From the NCBI RefSeq assembly GCF_000478825.2, contig NZ_CP007542.1, forward strand, positions 1,302,001-1,366,000: DNA of 64,000 nt, in the 5' to 3' direction. Below the pieces are notes generated by a model that searched no databases, was not told the origin of the DNA, and worked only from the letters and a program-made list of their open reading frames with translations. A program made the position numbers and the translations under genes. Source of the DNA: Synechocystis sp. PCC 6714. GTDB taxonomy: Bacteria > Cyanobacteriota > Cyanobacteriia > Cyanobacteriales > Microcystaceae. Positions 15,591-22,586 of the stretch are shown here, in pieces (the first letter of the stretch is position 1; the number at the start of each line of letters is the position of its first letter).

Positions 15591-15598
15591 GGTATAAT
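15570..15598 (+). promoter_or_regulatory. Promoter facing away from the primase gene
   Basis: TTGCGT (15570-15575) and TATAAT (15593-15598) are separated by 17 bases on the plus strand. The only thing downstream before a terminator is about 100 bases of non-coding sequence, so the transcript would be a short RNA. Confidence 0.45.
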
Positions 15599-15604
15599 AT
15601 ATCT

Positions 15605-15703
15605 CAATTGTTACGGTAAAGTATTGCAAGGACACAACCGCAAGACAGTGTACAAACGGTGGTTCCATAGGAAAGGGAAGGTGTAAAAACCCTCCCTTTT
15701 TTT
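15605..15703 (+). ncRNA. Candidate countertranscript RNA opposite the primase leader
   Basis: A consensus-like promoter ends at 15598, and a hairpin with a T7 tail ends near 15703 (AAAGGGAAGG pairing with CCCTCCCTTT). Between them an imperfect stem-loop can form around 15636-15664. The RNA of about 100 bases would be antisense to the leader of the primase mRNA. Plasmid-like replicons often limit their initiator by such countertranscripts. The sequence shows promoter, stem-loop and terminator; the regulatory role is inferred. Confidence 0.4.
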
Positions 15704-15710
15704 GTGTTTA

Positions 15711-16049
15711 TTATTCTTCAGTAACTAAATGGGCATTGTGAGCCGCATCAGCCAGATAGGTATCAATCAAAAGGGCTGATTTGATTAGCGGAAAACTTGG
15801 AATGCCATTGGGAATAAATTCCCCAGCGTGGTAACTGGCATACTTGGCAGTTTGATGGATTGACCAGGCCCGCTCTAACCGTTGACCCTCGCTTGAGTCA
15901 AGGTGGAAGGCAAACCCATCTAACACGTTGACCCGATAGGGATAGACGTTGTTGGTGCAAACGGTGACCTGGGTAATGGTATCTAAGTTGAGAATCTTGG
16001 TCACGCCGTCGGGCAACTGACACCGGAAAAGTGAATAGTGGAGGTTCAT
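15711..16049 (-). CDS. Hypothetical protein, element early region
   Basis: This 112-residue protein is read from ATG 16049 (MNLHYSLFRCQLPDG); an upstream TG-type start would add six residues. It is a mixed alpha/beta soluble protein without a motif that I recognise. It lies upstream of the primase on the same strand and divergent from the XRE regulator, so it is probably a regulated early gene, under the palindrome at 16251-16269 or its own promoter. Its function is unknown. Confidence 0.6.
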   Translation of the reverse strand: MNLHYSLFRCQLPDGVTKILNLDTITQVTVCTNNVYPYRVNVLDGFAFHLDSSEGQRLERAWSIHQTAKYASYHAGEFIPNGIPSFPLIKSALLIDTYLADAAHNAHLVTEE

Positions 16050-16250
16050 AGGGAAAAAGGGGCACAATGCCCCATTGCAGTAGGAGATAACGGAGCGGTT
16101 CCCACAGATTCCCAGCGAAAAATATAATGGAATTATCCGCTTAGAAATAAGTGGGCTTTTTTGCTAGCCACGGCTAAACAGGAAAGAGGTGCAAATTCTG
16201 TCCCTGTTTAGCTTCTGGCTGTTTTCCCAAGTCTGATAAACCCAGGAGAA

Positions 16251-16269
16251 TTGTACGCTTTGCGTACAA
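16251..16269. promoter_or_regulatory. Perfect palindrome, operator of the XRE regulator
   Basis: TTGTACGC and GCGTACAA flank a three-base centre in a perfect 19-bp inverted repeat that ends 11 bases before the XRE gene's ATG. It is a typical dimer-binding site and suggests autoregulation; it may also control the divergent leftward early genes. Confidence 0.65.
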
Positions 16270-16280
16270 GATAAATTAAA

Positions 16281-16538
16281 ATGGAATATAGTAAGCAAGT
16301 CAAGCCCAAATATTCAAAAGTGCTCAGAGAATTTAGGCAAAAAAACAACTACTCTCAAACCAAGGTTGCAGAAGCCCTTGGAGTACGTCGGGCTACCATA
16401 AGCGATTGGGAGAATGGCAAATCATCAGCCCGTGACTTTCTGGCGGGGGTACGGTTTGCCATGCTTGCTCTAAAAGAAGGCATGGAATTGGAAGACTTGA
16501 TTATGTCCTATCCTGACCAGACCACGGAGCACGAATAA
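16281..16538 (+). CDS. XRE-family transcriptional regulator
   Basis: This 85-residue protein carries a Cro/CI-type helix-turn-helix at about residues 13-48: KVLREFRQKNNYSQTKVAEA, then LGVRRATISDWENGKS. The C-terminal rest is short and helical. It lies at the junction between leftward replication genes and the rightward structural operon, where a lysis/maintenance switch would be expected. A perfect palindrome just upstream is the likely operator. It is followed after four bases by a coiled-coil membrane protein gene, so the two form an operon. Confidence 0.88.
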   Translation: MEYSKQVKPKYSKVLREFRQKNNYSQTKVAEALGVRRATISDWENGKSSARDFLAGVRFAMLALKEGMELEDLIMSYPDQTTEHE

Positions 16539-16542
16539 GCTA

Positions 16543-16833
16543 ATGGCGACTATTGAGACAGACCTAAAAGAGATCCTTGGGGAATTCAAGCAGGAATTTG
16601 CCAAGATTGACCAACGCTTTGAGCGTATTGACCAGCGCTTTGAGCGTATGGAAGCTTCCCTGACAGAAATCAAGGTTTCCCAGGCCAAAATTGAAGAAAA
16701 GCTAGACTCTGTAGATTCCCGAGTCAAAAATCTGGAAGACAGTCAAAACAAGCAAATCTGGACATTGATTCTGGCTATTACTGGAGCCATTACAGCGGCG
16801 GTGATTAAGTTTGGCTTTTTTCCCAACCCATAG
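16543..16833 (+). CDS. Coiled-coil protein with C-terminal membrane anchor
   Basis: This 96-residue protein is a long coiled coil (residues about 5-70) containing two tandem seven-residue units IDQRFER. It ends with a single transmembrane helix (about 71-90, WTLILAITGAITAAVI). This architecture resembles the small XhlA/DUF-type membrane coiled-coil proteins common in cyanobacteria and phages. Some are lysis accessories, but here it is cotranscribed with the regulator. It could instead act in exclusion of other phages. The role is unassigned. Confidence 0.7.
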   Translation: MATIETDLKEILGEFKQEFAKIDQRFERIDQRFERMEASLTEIKVSQAKIEEKLDSVDSRVKNLEDSQNKQIWTLILAITGAITAAVIKFGFFPNP

Positions 16834-16854
16834 ATACCGAACCGTTCGGCATCT
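16832..16854 (+). terminator. Hairpin after the regulator operon
   Basis: AGATACCGAAC (16832-16842) pairs with GTTCGGCATCT (16844-16854) with one mismatch; the inner pairs form the loop. It starts at the stop codon of the coiled-coil gene. The tail is only modestly T-rich. Confidence 0.45.
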
Positions 16855-16923
16855 ATTTAGTATTTCCCTCAGTTACCGCTGGGGGGTTTTCTTTGGCCCG
16901 GTTACTCCACCGCTGGAGCTTCG
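16853..16923 (-). pseudogene. Duplicated 3' end of the 181-residue membrane-protein gene
   Basis: On the minus strand this reads QRWSNRAKENPPAVTEGNTK and a TAG stop. The authentic gene at 17123-17668 ends QRWSNRAKEKPPAVTED. DNA identity is high over about 45 bases (16867-16911 against 17129-17173). The 51-residue gene at 16959-17114 lies between the two copies. Confidence 0.8.
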
Positions 16924-16958
16924 TAAAATGTAAGTGTTGTTTTACCTAACGATCAATC

Positions 16959-17114
16959 ATGAACGCAAGAGATTTTTTATTGAAATGTCCAGACGGCGCA
17001 AAAATCGTTTCTTCTGGTCAGCTAACTGAAATGCAAATAGCCATGGCCAAAGCCGAGGATCGTTTTTTTGTTGATAAAGAAACCATGCTGGGTTGGGCAA
17101 TCGTTAAAGGCTAA
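16959..17114 (+). CDS. Small protein, unknown (cassette gene 5)
   Basis: This 51-residue protein (MNARDFLLKCPDGAKIVSSG, then a helical part ending GWAIVKG) starts at ATG 16959 and is convergent with the adjacent membrane-protein gene. It is flanked by the true and the duplicated 3' ends of that gene, as other small genes in this element are flanked by copies of the integrase or primase ends. Its sequence is not recognised. Confidence 0.55.
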   Translation: MNARDFLLKCPDGAKIVSSGQLTEMQIAMAKAEDRFFVDKETMLGWAIVKG

Positions 17115-17122
17115 ATTAATCC

Positions 17123-17668
17123 TCAGTCCTCAGTTACCGCTGGGGGTTTTTCTTTGGCCCGGTTGCTCCATCGTTGAATCTTGAAAGTCATTGCCGCCCC
17201 ATAAAACCAGACAATTCCTATAAAGGCTGGGAACTGTTCACTTTGCGCTATGCCTTTGAGAATTCGGCCTGCATTACTCCCCATCACCCCATGGTCTGCA
17301 CCAAAGGCATAAATCAAGAAGAAGGAAAAAGCCAATACTGCCCCCGTAACAATAAGTGAGAGTAGCCCCAATGGCACAATAAAAGCCCAACTCGCTAAAT
17401 AACACCAAAAGGCTTCCCACCAACTAGCTCCCCTGGGGAACCAAGACGGATTCTCTGGATCATCCTTTCCCCACAGCCAATCGTGAATAAATGCAGTGGA
17501 AAGAATGGGGAAAATTATTCCAAATCCAATTGTCACCGGGATTACCATTGAAGCAGACCCCATCCACTCAACAAAATCAAAAAAGGGTTTCCCTACAACT
17601 GCCCAGAGCATGATTAACAGACAAAGCCACAGGGCTTTTAGTAAGTCTTTCCAATGGGGAATAAACAT
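17123..17668 (-). CDS. Multi-span membrane protein, unknown
   Basis: This 181-residue integral membrane protein has about five hydrophobic segments: near residues 8-28, 40-62, 88-106, 108-125 and 145-163. There is a Trp/Pro-rich loop (DPENPSWFPRGASWWEAFW) in the first half and a basic, Pro-rich cytoplasmic tail. It lies alone on the minus strand between the regulator and the fibre operon. It might be a lysogenic conversion or exclusion protein. No family is recognised. Confidence 0.7.
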   Translation of the reverse strand: MFIPHWKDLLKALWLCLLIMLWAVVGKPFFDFVEWMGSASMVIPVTIGFGIIFPILSTAFIHDWLWGKDDPENPSWFPRGASWWEAFWCYLASWAFIVPLGLLSLIVTGAVLAFSFFLIYAFGADHGVMGSNAGRILKGIAQSEQFPAFIGIVWFYGAAMTFKIQRWSNRAKEKPPAVTED

Positions 17669-17782
17669 AATTTTTGGCGGTGGTAATTCCTAATCATAGA
17701 AATTTCCCTACAAATTTCAAAGCCCCCACTGGTAGCGTAATACAGCAAACCATTACACTTGATTTAGTGTTTTGGTTTCCCC

Positions 17783-19582
17783 ATGGTTGCAATCCCCACC
17801 GCCCAAGCCTTAGCCGATGCAAATATTGATTCCCTAGAAAGGTTAGTCGTGGCCCTGGGATTGCATTTTTCCCAATTGTTGGGCAATCTCCCCAGCACTT
17901 CGGCGGTTAGTCAGGCAGTAACCGTTTCCCTCCAACAGCGGCGAATATTTAACCAAGAAACCCAGGAGCAGGAAGAAACAACTACCATTAATTTCTCCTG
18001 TCGCTTCAACTTAGAAGGGGATTATGGAAACGACGGCGGGGAATTGCTTTCCAATGTTTTGCCGTTCCTGACTGGAATAGCTCCCACTTTCCCCCTCACT
18101 CCCCCCAGCCTGGAAACGGAACCGGCCCTGTCGTCCCTGGACATTCCTTCATTGACCACAGCCGAACAGTTAATGGTCTGGGCATTGCTCACCCTATCCG
18201 CTTCCCTCCACCCCAACAGCCGGGATTACATCCAAATTGACCCCCGCTATGGGGATTCTCAGCTACGCATTAACTGCCAACTACCAGGCGATCGCCAAGC
18301 CCTCGGATTATCCGGTTTCCAGTTAATTGCCGGGGTGCAACGGGTAGCCGGTCAATATGTGGAATTGAATTCTGGGGCCGTAGCGGCGATCGCCCAAGAT
18401 GCTTATGAAATTGCGGTAGATGAAGGATATTTGGGGACTAGGGCGGAATGGTTGGAAAGTTTAAAAGGTGAAGATGGGGAGCCTTCCACTGTTCCAGGTC
18501 CACCAGGGCCAAGTGCTTATGAAGTTGCAGTAGATGAAGGATATTTGGGGACTAGGGCGGAATGGTTGGAAAGTTTAAAAGGTGAAGATGGGGAACCTTC
18601 CACTGTTCCAGGTGCACCAGGGCCAAGTGCTTATGAAGTTGCAGTAGATGAAGGATATTTGGGGACTAGGGCGGAATGGTTGGAAAGTTTAAAAGGTGAA
18701 GATGGGGAACCTTCCACTGTTCCAGGGCCAACTGGTTCAGTGGAAGCGGCAGGTGCTTTAATCCTTGATTTGGTGCCAGAACCAGCTACCCCAGCCCCCA
18801 ACAAATTAACCATTTGGGCTTCTGCTCTGGATGGGCTGATCTACCAGAAAGATGAGTTTGGAATTATAAAGGCGATCAGTACGGGCGGCGGTGGTCGTGA
18901 ACTGTTGACCGCTGATAGAACCTATTACGTCAGGGCAGATGGAAGTGATAGCAATAATGGGTTAACCAATACTGCTGGCGGTGCTTTTGCCACGATTCAG
19001 AAGGCAGTAGAAATATTTAAAAAATTAGACATTAACGGTTGGAATCTAAAAATAAAAATATGCACAAATATAACTACCGCTAACACTATTCGTTTACCAC
19101 AAATGGTGGGTGGTGTACCAATTATAGAAGGAGATACTACAACGCCAAGTAATATAGCAATAACAGGAACCGCATCCAGTCTGGGTTCTTTGTTTTACGT
19201 AACAGGCGAATGGGTAATTGATGGTATAAAATTTATCACTACAGGTTCCGCTATGCGAGGAATAAACACAGTTGGTGGAAAACTTTCTGTCAATAATTTA
19301 AATATTGGAGCTACGACATCTCATGGTATTGTTTGTGAATTAAATGGTCTAATAAATGGCGTTTCATCTTCTATTGTTCGTAGCGGAAGTAATAATAGCG
19401 CAACTATTATTGCGCTACTTGGCGGAGTTATAAATTTGCTTTATTCCAACTTGAATATGAGTTCTGGCAGTGCCACTCATGCTTATAGAGTTTTATTGGG
19501 GGGTTGTATTGATATGTTTGGCGCAACTAGAACTGGTTCTATAACACAGCTTGAAGAGACGGGTGGACAAATAAGAGTCTGA
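17783..19582 (+). CDS. Fibre-like protein with collagen-type repeats and beta-helix end
   Basis: This 599-residue protein begins the rightward structural operon. The N-terminal 200 residues are a mixed domain. Residues about 207-320 are three near-identical 38-residue repeats of the form AYEVAVDEGYLGTRAEWLES, LKGEDGEPSTVPGPPGPS. This motif, with short collagen-like GPPGPS joints, is frequent in phage tail-fibre proteins. The C-terminal part after a YYVRADGSDSNNGL segment looks like a parallel beta-helix (repeated short strands with Asn and Gly turns), as in host-binding or depolymerase fibres. It probably forms a trimeric host-binding fibre. The base composition drops towards AT in the C-terminal half, a sign of domain exchange. 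Confidence 0.8.
   Translation: MVAIPTAQALADANIDSLERLVVALGLHFSQLLGNLPSTSAVSQAVTVSLQQRRIFNQETQEQEETTTINFSCRFNLEGDYGNDGGELLSNVLPFLTGIAPTFPLTPPSLETEPALSSLDIPSLTTAEQLMVWALLTLSASLHPNSRDYIQIDPRYGDSQLRINCQLPGDRQALGLSGFQLIAGVQRVAGQYVELNSGAVAAIAQDAYEIAVDEGYLGTRAEWLESLKGEDGEPSTVPGPPGPSAYEVAVDEGYLGTRAEWLESLKGEDGEPSTVPGAPGPSAYEVAVDEGYLGTRAEWLESLKGEDGEPSTVPGPTGSVEAAGALILDLVPEPATPAPNKLTIWASALDGLIYQKDEFGIIKAISTGGGGRELLTADRTYYVRADGSDSNNGLTNTAGGAFATIQKAVEIFKKLDINGWNLKIKICTNITTANTIRLPQMVGGVPIIEGDTTTPSNIAITGTASSLGSLFYVTGEWVIDGIKFITTGSAMRGINTVGGKLSVNNLNIGATTSHGIVCELNGLINGVSSSIVRSGSNNSATIIALLGGVINLLYSNLNMSSGSATHAYRVLLGGCIDMFGATRTGSITQLEETGGQIRV
18401..18742 (+). repeat. Three tandem 114-bp repeats in the fibre gene
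   Basis: Units begin at 18401, 18515 and 18629 and encode 38 residues each. DNA identity between units is very high, so the array is recent or is kept uniform by gene conversion. It would let fibre length vary by unequal recombination. Confidence 0.9.
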
Positions 19583-19591
19583 TTGAATCCT

Positions 19592-19792
19592 ATGTTCTTC
19601 GATTATCCCAACTACGATCGCCTATTTGCCCAGAAGATTGCTGGGGCAGTGGGAAGCGTAATCTCCCAAGCTCTGGGCGATCACTCTTTTTTCACCGGGG
19701 GCAGTGAGATTCCCTACACGTTTATTGAGAGAACAGAGCTAGGTGTACCCTGGGCGAAAAATTGGACAGAGCAGTGTTTTGAATCAGATTAA
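19592..19792 (+). CDS. Small protein paralogous to the next protein's N-terminus
   Basis: This 66-residue protein is read from ATG 19592, ten bases after the fibre stop. It shows the pattern YDRLFAQKIAGAVGSVISQA, LGDHSFF and then FIER..VPWAKNW. The start of the following 601-residue protein has the same pattern (YDILFAQKIQGQVMSLLTNA, LGSHGIF, FIDR..NPWCEDW). The pair suggests a shared docking domain, for instance on the same virion surface. Its stop overlaps the next start (TAATG). Confidence 0.7.
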   Translation: MFFDYPNYDRLFAQKIAGAVGSVISQALGDHSFFTGGSEIPYTFIERTELGVPWAKNWTEQCFESD

Positions 19793-21597
19793 TGAAATTT
19801 CTTGACCCCGACCAAACCTACGACATTCTATTTGCCCAAAAAATTCAGGGGCAGGTAATGAGCCTGCTTACTAACGCCCTCGGTAGCCATGGTATTTTCG
19901 GAGATTCCATCTGTTTTATTGACCGCATTGTGCCTAATCCCATTAATCCCTGGTGTGAAGATTGGTCTGCCAAAATGTTTGAATTGCTCAAGAAACTAAG
20001 CCGGACTTTTATTTTGGATGATGGCTATTTAAACGGATCTGCCTACGGTTTTGAGCCGGAATACCAGGCAGATTTACCGGATAGCCTCGACCTAGAGGAT
20101 TTTTTGCCACCGTCCATATTGACTGTTTCAATTCCGCCCAATTCAGAGGGGACAATCACCTGGCAGGAAATAGAAGGGGCGTTGACCTGGCAAGAAATAG
20201 TTGAACTAGTGACCGAGCAAAAAGTAGGGAAGGGCCAAACTTGGGAGGAAATAGAAGAAACACTGACTCAGGAAGAAATGGAAAGAATATTGTCGTGGCG
20301 GGAAGTGGAGGGGCGGGCCTCTTCCTATTGTGACAAGCTCATCAACCCGATTATCGTTACACGCCGACGGGGGCGATTTTTCCGTAATGGGACAAAAGAG
20401 TCTCAAACCTACGAATTTCCCACCGCTAATTGGCTCCATAATTCAGTCTGCTTTGATGGGGTGGAACTTGAATTAACGTCCACTGAAGCTCAGCTTTTGC
20501 TTTATGACCAGATGGACAGTTTCCTGGGTTATCTCTGGGATGAATTGGGCATTCCTAATGATTGCAAGGTGTTAACAGGATGTTCCGCAAAATTAACCAG
20601 CACATTTAGAATACACACTTTCCCAAGAGATTATCCGGTTTATTTCTCTCAAGGCAATCTTCCCAGCCCGCAAAGTCACGTAATTGAATATAATCAGCCC
20701 TTATTTAATTCTGTCCCTAATTCATATTTTTATGTATCGTTAATAATTAATGGGGAAAATATGGGTAAACCCATAACTACTATTTACGATAAACAAAACG
20801 ACAAGCTGGAATTAGTAGTGTGGTGGAACAAGGATTATTTTACAAACTTAATAGAAAATGGGGAAGATCCTTTTGCGGTAGAAATATCAACGCAGTTTAA
20901 TTCTCAACCTATATCAGGCACAGTATTAAAATTAAGCAGTGAAATGAAAATATCTTCTAATCAAGGCTATTCTTTCTTAAATCAAGGCTATGGAGCAACC
21001 CTAGATTTGTCTCCGACGGGAGTTACATTAGATTGGTCTATTCCCAATACAGCTTATACTGTTAATTCTTCAGAGTCGCTAGGAACTATTGTTAGCGAGA
21101 TAGAAAATGAGGTGGGTGGATTTGTGTTATTTCATGCTTCCAATGACAAACAATGGCGAGTTAACACAATATTTAAATCTTCTCATTTACTGCCAACGGA
21201 TTTAAATTTATTTGATTCTGGTGAGGTGGCTTTGATGCTGAATGATTGGCAGGGCTTCTCTGATATTTTGCAATATACTTCTGATTCCACTTACGGAACA
21301 GGTGCCCCCTCTTGGAATGTTGTTTTCCCCGGTTGGATTAATAGCTATGCCCCTGGCCCTGTAGGCTATGCCACCTGGAAGGAATTTGAATTAAAGCACA
21401 TTATCAAAATAAAAATTAATTATAACGAAATAATGCAAGAGCCTAATATTTCAATTGAGCCATTTCTTTCTACCTCTGAAGTAGCTTATGAATTTACCGA
21501 TAATCTTGCTTATGCGTTTACTCCCCCCAGTAGCTACCTTTTTGAAACCATGAATAGCTCTGTTTTTCTTGTCAGGAGTTTTGCCCACAATGGCTAA
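19792..21597 (+). CDS. Large structural protein candidate, unknown
   Basis: This 601-residue protein has an N-terminal docking-like domain shared with the preceding small gene. A repetitive acidic stretch follows (residues about 123-172), with four or five degenerate copies of TWQEIEG/TWEEIEE/SWREVEG. The rest is a beta-rich region with many Asn, Ser and Tyr residues, like a baseplate or spike protein. It starts one base inside the previous stop codon and ends overlapping the next gene. It is not assignable to a known family by reading. Confidence 0.65.
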   Translation: MKFLDPDQTYDILFAQKIQGQVMSLLTNALGSHGIFGDSICFIDRIVPNPINPWCEDWSAKMFELLKKLSRTFILDDGYLNGSAYGFEPEYQADLPDSLDLEDFLPPSILTVSIPPNSEGTITWQEIEGALTWQEIVELVTEQKVGKGQTWEEIEETLTQEEMERILSWREVEGRASSYCDKLINPIIVTRRRGRFFRNGTKESQTYEFPTANWLHNSVCFDGVELELTSTEAQLLLYDQMDSFLGYLWDELGIPNDCKVLTGCSAKLTSTFRIHTFPRDYPVYFSQGNLPSPQSHVIEYNQPLFNSVPNSYFYVSLIINGENMGKPITTIYDKQNDKLELVVWWNKDYFTNLIENGEDPFAVEISTQFNSQPISGTVLKLSSEMKISSNQGYSFLNQGYGATLDLSPTGVTLDWSIPNTAYTVNSSESLGTIVSEIENEVGGFVLFHASNDKQWRVNTIFKSSHLLPTDLNLFDSGEVALMLNDWQGFSDILQYTSDSTYGTGAPSWNVVFPGWINSYAPGPVGYATWKEFELKHIIKIKINYNEIMQEPNISIEPFLSTSEVAYEFTDNLAYAFTPPSSYLFETMNSSVFLVRSFAHNG

Positions 21598-22570
21598 TCC
21601 CTATTTAGTTGTTGTTGATTCCACCCCACCAAAAACCAGACTTTTTTTTGGCTCATCAGGGCCCGACAGCCCCGATTTCCCATTTAGCCTAGACCCCGAT
21701 CCAGACAAAGGTGACATTATGCCCGACAGCCAACGTATTAAGGAAATTCACGCCGCATTGGAAGCTGATCGCTATGGCGTTCACCCCAGCGATCCGCAGA
21801 AAAAACGATTTAACAATCTAGGTAGATATCTGGAAACCTTAGCCTATGCCACGGGTATAGCCTTCAACGCAGATGGAAAAAACATTCCCCAGCCAGAATC
21901 CAACTGGGTTGATGCTGATTACATTAAAACCATTAATGCCAATCAATCCCTGCGAAATGGGCAATTTGCCGTTCGTGAAGTCACCGACGCTTACGGGCAA
22001 CGAATGGTGTGTGATGCGTTGTTTGAGGTAAGGGCACGGCAAGTCAGCACTACCACTGATTCTGACGGCAATTTGCAAATTGCCGAGACTTCTCCAGGAG
22101 GCGCCATGCGGGTTCCCCATATCGGAGGGATTTTTGACACCATAGCGGACGACCTGACCAAGTTTTGGGGCGGCGGGGACATTATGGTCCCCAAGGTAGA
22201 TGGAACCGGGGTTGTGTATTACGACAGCATGGGGGAATGTTTGGCGGATTGCCTCTATATGCTGGGCTCCCACTCCAAATCAATAAATGAGTTGCAGAAT
22301 CAGAGCATCAAAACAGTTTTCCTTTTGCAAGAAATTTTTAGAGCTTTGGGTCTTCCTTGCCACGTTGCCACAGTTAAAGGAGAAGGTGGAGTAATGCCCT
22401 GCCCTGAATTAGACGAAAAATCCCCTACCTTAACTAGCCTGCTGGGGCTAGTTTTAATCAATTTAAGTCGAGTGGTAGGAGCCTCCATTGCTTTTCGGGA
22501 AGACAATTTTGCACCGCCCCCGCCATCGGGGCCAGACCCCGATCCAGGCGTTGGTGGAGTTAGTGCTTAA
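21590..22570 (+). CDS. Structural operon protein, unknown
   Basis: This 326-residue protein is read from ATG 21590 (MANPYLVVVDSTPP), which overlaps the end of the previous gene by eight bases. It has Pro/Asp-rich stretches at both ends (SLDPDPDKGD, PPPPSGPDPDPG) around a mixed alpha/beta core. A helical region (QSIKTVFLLQEIFRALG) lies in the third quarter. The rigid acidic ends look like linkers between virion parts. Function is unknown. Confidence 0.65.
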   Translation: MANPYLVVVDSTPPKTRLFFGSSGPDSPDFPFSLDPDPDKGDIMPDSQRIKEIHAALEADRYGVHPSDPQKKRFNNLGRYLETLAYATGIAFNADGKNIPQPESNWVDADYIKTINANQSLRNGQFAVREVTDAYGQRMVCDALFEVRARQVSTTTDSDGNLQIAETSPGGAMRVPHIGGIFDTIADDLTKFWGGGDIMVPKVDGTGVVYYDSMGECLADCLYMLGSHSKSINELQNQSIKTVFLLQEIFRALGLPCHVATVKGEGGVMPCPELDEKSPTLTSLLGLVLINLSRVVGASIAFREDNFAPPPPSGPDPDPGVGGVSA

Positions 22571-22586
22571 ACACAGGTAAAAAACT

